A stretch of 6,304 nt of DNA from CAYNTG01 sp964400105 (lineage in GTDB: Bacteria > UBP14 > UBA6098), in contig CAYNTG010000108.1 in assembly GCA_964400105.1 (NCBI GenBank), positions 1 through 6,304 of the forward strand. Direction: 5' to 3'. A program made the position numbers and the translations under genes. The notes under the pieces are model-generated. The model was given only the letters and a program-made list of their open reading frames with translations, ran no database searches and was not told the origin of the DNA. This document shows, piece after piece, positions 5,903-6,304 of the stretch (positions within the stretch are counted from its first letter, which is position 1; each line of letters starts with the position of its first letter).

Positions 5903-6028
5903 ATGAAAAAAGATATTTTCATTTGTGAAGGGGAACATGTGATGACGATTCTTCAAAAACTCATACCTACCCACCACGAGGCCACGCCATGCCGTGGCCG
6001 AACGCACGAAAACAACAGGAAGTTATGA
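5903..6028 (+). CDS. Possible small ORF (41 residues) in leader region
   Basis: ATG 5903 follows AGGA (5893-5896) by 6 bases and lies just downstream of the promoter at 5860-5888. The frame runs to TGA 6026-6028. The predicted peptide starts MKKDIFICEGEHVMTILQKL and continues with a polar, H/R/N-rich tail. An internal ATG at 5942 in the same frame has a better ribosome-binding sequence, AAGGGG (5928-5933), 8 bases upstream, and would give 28 residues. The tail spans a GC-rich hairpin, which is unusual for a conserved small protein. It has no hydrophobic segment and no family I know. It may be a leader peptide, a small independent protein, or chance. Confidence 0.3.
   Translation: MKKDIFICEGEHVMTILQKLIPTHHEATPCRGRTHENNRKL
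5980..5999. repeat. GC-rich 7-bp hairpin in the leader
   Basis: GGCCACG (5980-5986) and CGTGGCC (5993-5999) are perfect complements around the 6-base loop CCATGC. It sits in an otherwise AT-rich leader, about 118 bases before the start at 6117. No T-run follows, so it is not an intrinsic terminator. An RNA structural element or a protein-binding site are both possible. Confidence 0.5.
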
Positions 6029-6116
6029 GAAAAATTAACCATGCTCAATAATTCCCTTGTTTTTTGATTTTGAATGTATTAAGTTGATTATAAAACTAAA
6101 ACATAAGGAGCAAAAA

Positions 6117-6304
6117 ATGAAAAAAATTGTTATTCTCACTCTCATCCTTCTCGCCGGCCTCGCCCTTGCCGACGGGCAACAAGGAAAGACAACCTACGAC
6201 AGCCTGAATGTGCGAGTGCACTGGACATTCCTTGGAATACGTGAATTCAGCGGCCTTGCTATGGCACCGGATACGACTCTCTGGACCTGCTACCCCGGAA
6301 CGAA
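6117..6304 (+). CDS. Secreted protein of unknown function (5' end, truncated by window)
   Basis: Sixty-two full codons run from ATG 6117 to the window edge without a stop. A strong ribosome-binding site AAGGAG (6105-6110) lies 6 bases upstream. The N-terminus MKKIVILTLILLAGLALA is a clear signal peptide, with cleavage likely after ALA at residue 18, leaving a mature start DGQQGK. The visible mature part includes a VRVHWTF strand-like segment, then GLAMAPDTTLWTCYPGT. This resembles the opening of a beta-rich, possibly propeller-like, exported protein, but too little is present to name a family. The product should be periplasmic, surface-bound or secreted. Its long AT-rich leader with a promoter, small ORF and hairpin suggests regulated expression. 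Confidence 0.82.
   Translation, partial: MKKIVILTLILLAGLALADGQQGKTTYDSLNVRVHWTFLGIREFSGLAMAPDTTLWTCYPGT

Noticed and set aside
6064..6094. Promoter TTGATT / TATAAA directly before the last gene
   Set aside because: The spacing is 19 bases and the -35 box is weak; in such AT-rich DNA this match is expected by chance.

Overview
The window reads as ordinary chromosome from a Gram-negative, rod-forming bacterium, probably from an uncultured or sparsely sampled phylum. The support is an actin-like MreB, a lipoprotein signal peptide on a TPR protein of the outer-membrane type, two secreted proteins of no recognised family, and sigma-70-like promoters close to TTGACA/TATATT. No gene gives a firm taxonomic label, so anything narrower would be a guess. 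No rRNA, tRNA, CRISPR array, insertion sequence or phage gene is visible.

Left part (1-2128, minus strand): mreB (2128-1097) overlaps by one base a SAM-dependent O-methyltransferase-like gene (1097-462). About 110 bases further on lies the 5' end of a secreted protein of unknown function (349 to the window edge). That gene has its own good promoter, whose -35 box overlaps a 9-bp inverted repeat. The usual mreC/mreD genes do not follow mreB.

Middle (2129-5619, plus strand): a divergent intergenic region carries a strong promoter only 11 bases upstream of the start of a membrane histidine kinase, so its mRNA should be almost leaderless. The kinase is followed 4 bases later by a TTG-started response regulator with a GGDEF-type output domain (variant motif GGDDF, no RxxD inhibitory site). 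The end of that gene overlaps by 29 bases a lipoprotein with a TPR-like region and a regular C-terminal leucine-zipper-like coiled coil. The three genes look like one translationally chained operon: sense a signal at the envelope, pass phosphate to a cyclic-di-GMP-type regulator, and make an envelope lipoprotein. The functional link to the lipoprotein is inferred from gene order only.

Right part (5620-6304): a 497-base stretch has no large gene. Its first 200 bases are C-rich on the plus strand, contain a strong 10-bp hairpin, and look like a dispersed intergenic element or gene remnant. The following AT-rich part has two TTGACA boxes, a small inverted repeat, a consensus-like promoter, a possible 41-residue (or 28-residue) small ORF and a GC-rich hairpin. 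It leads into the start of a second secreted protein that runs off the window. The most interesting items are the near-leaderless kinase promoter, the leader region before the last gene, and the odd kinase/GGDDF/lipoprotein operon. I saw no clear new defence or mobile system.
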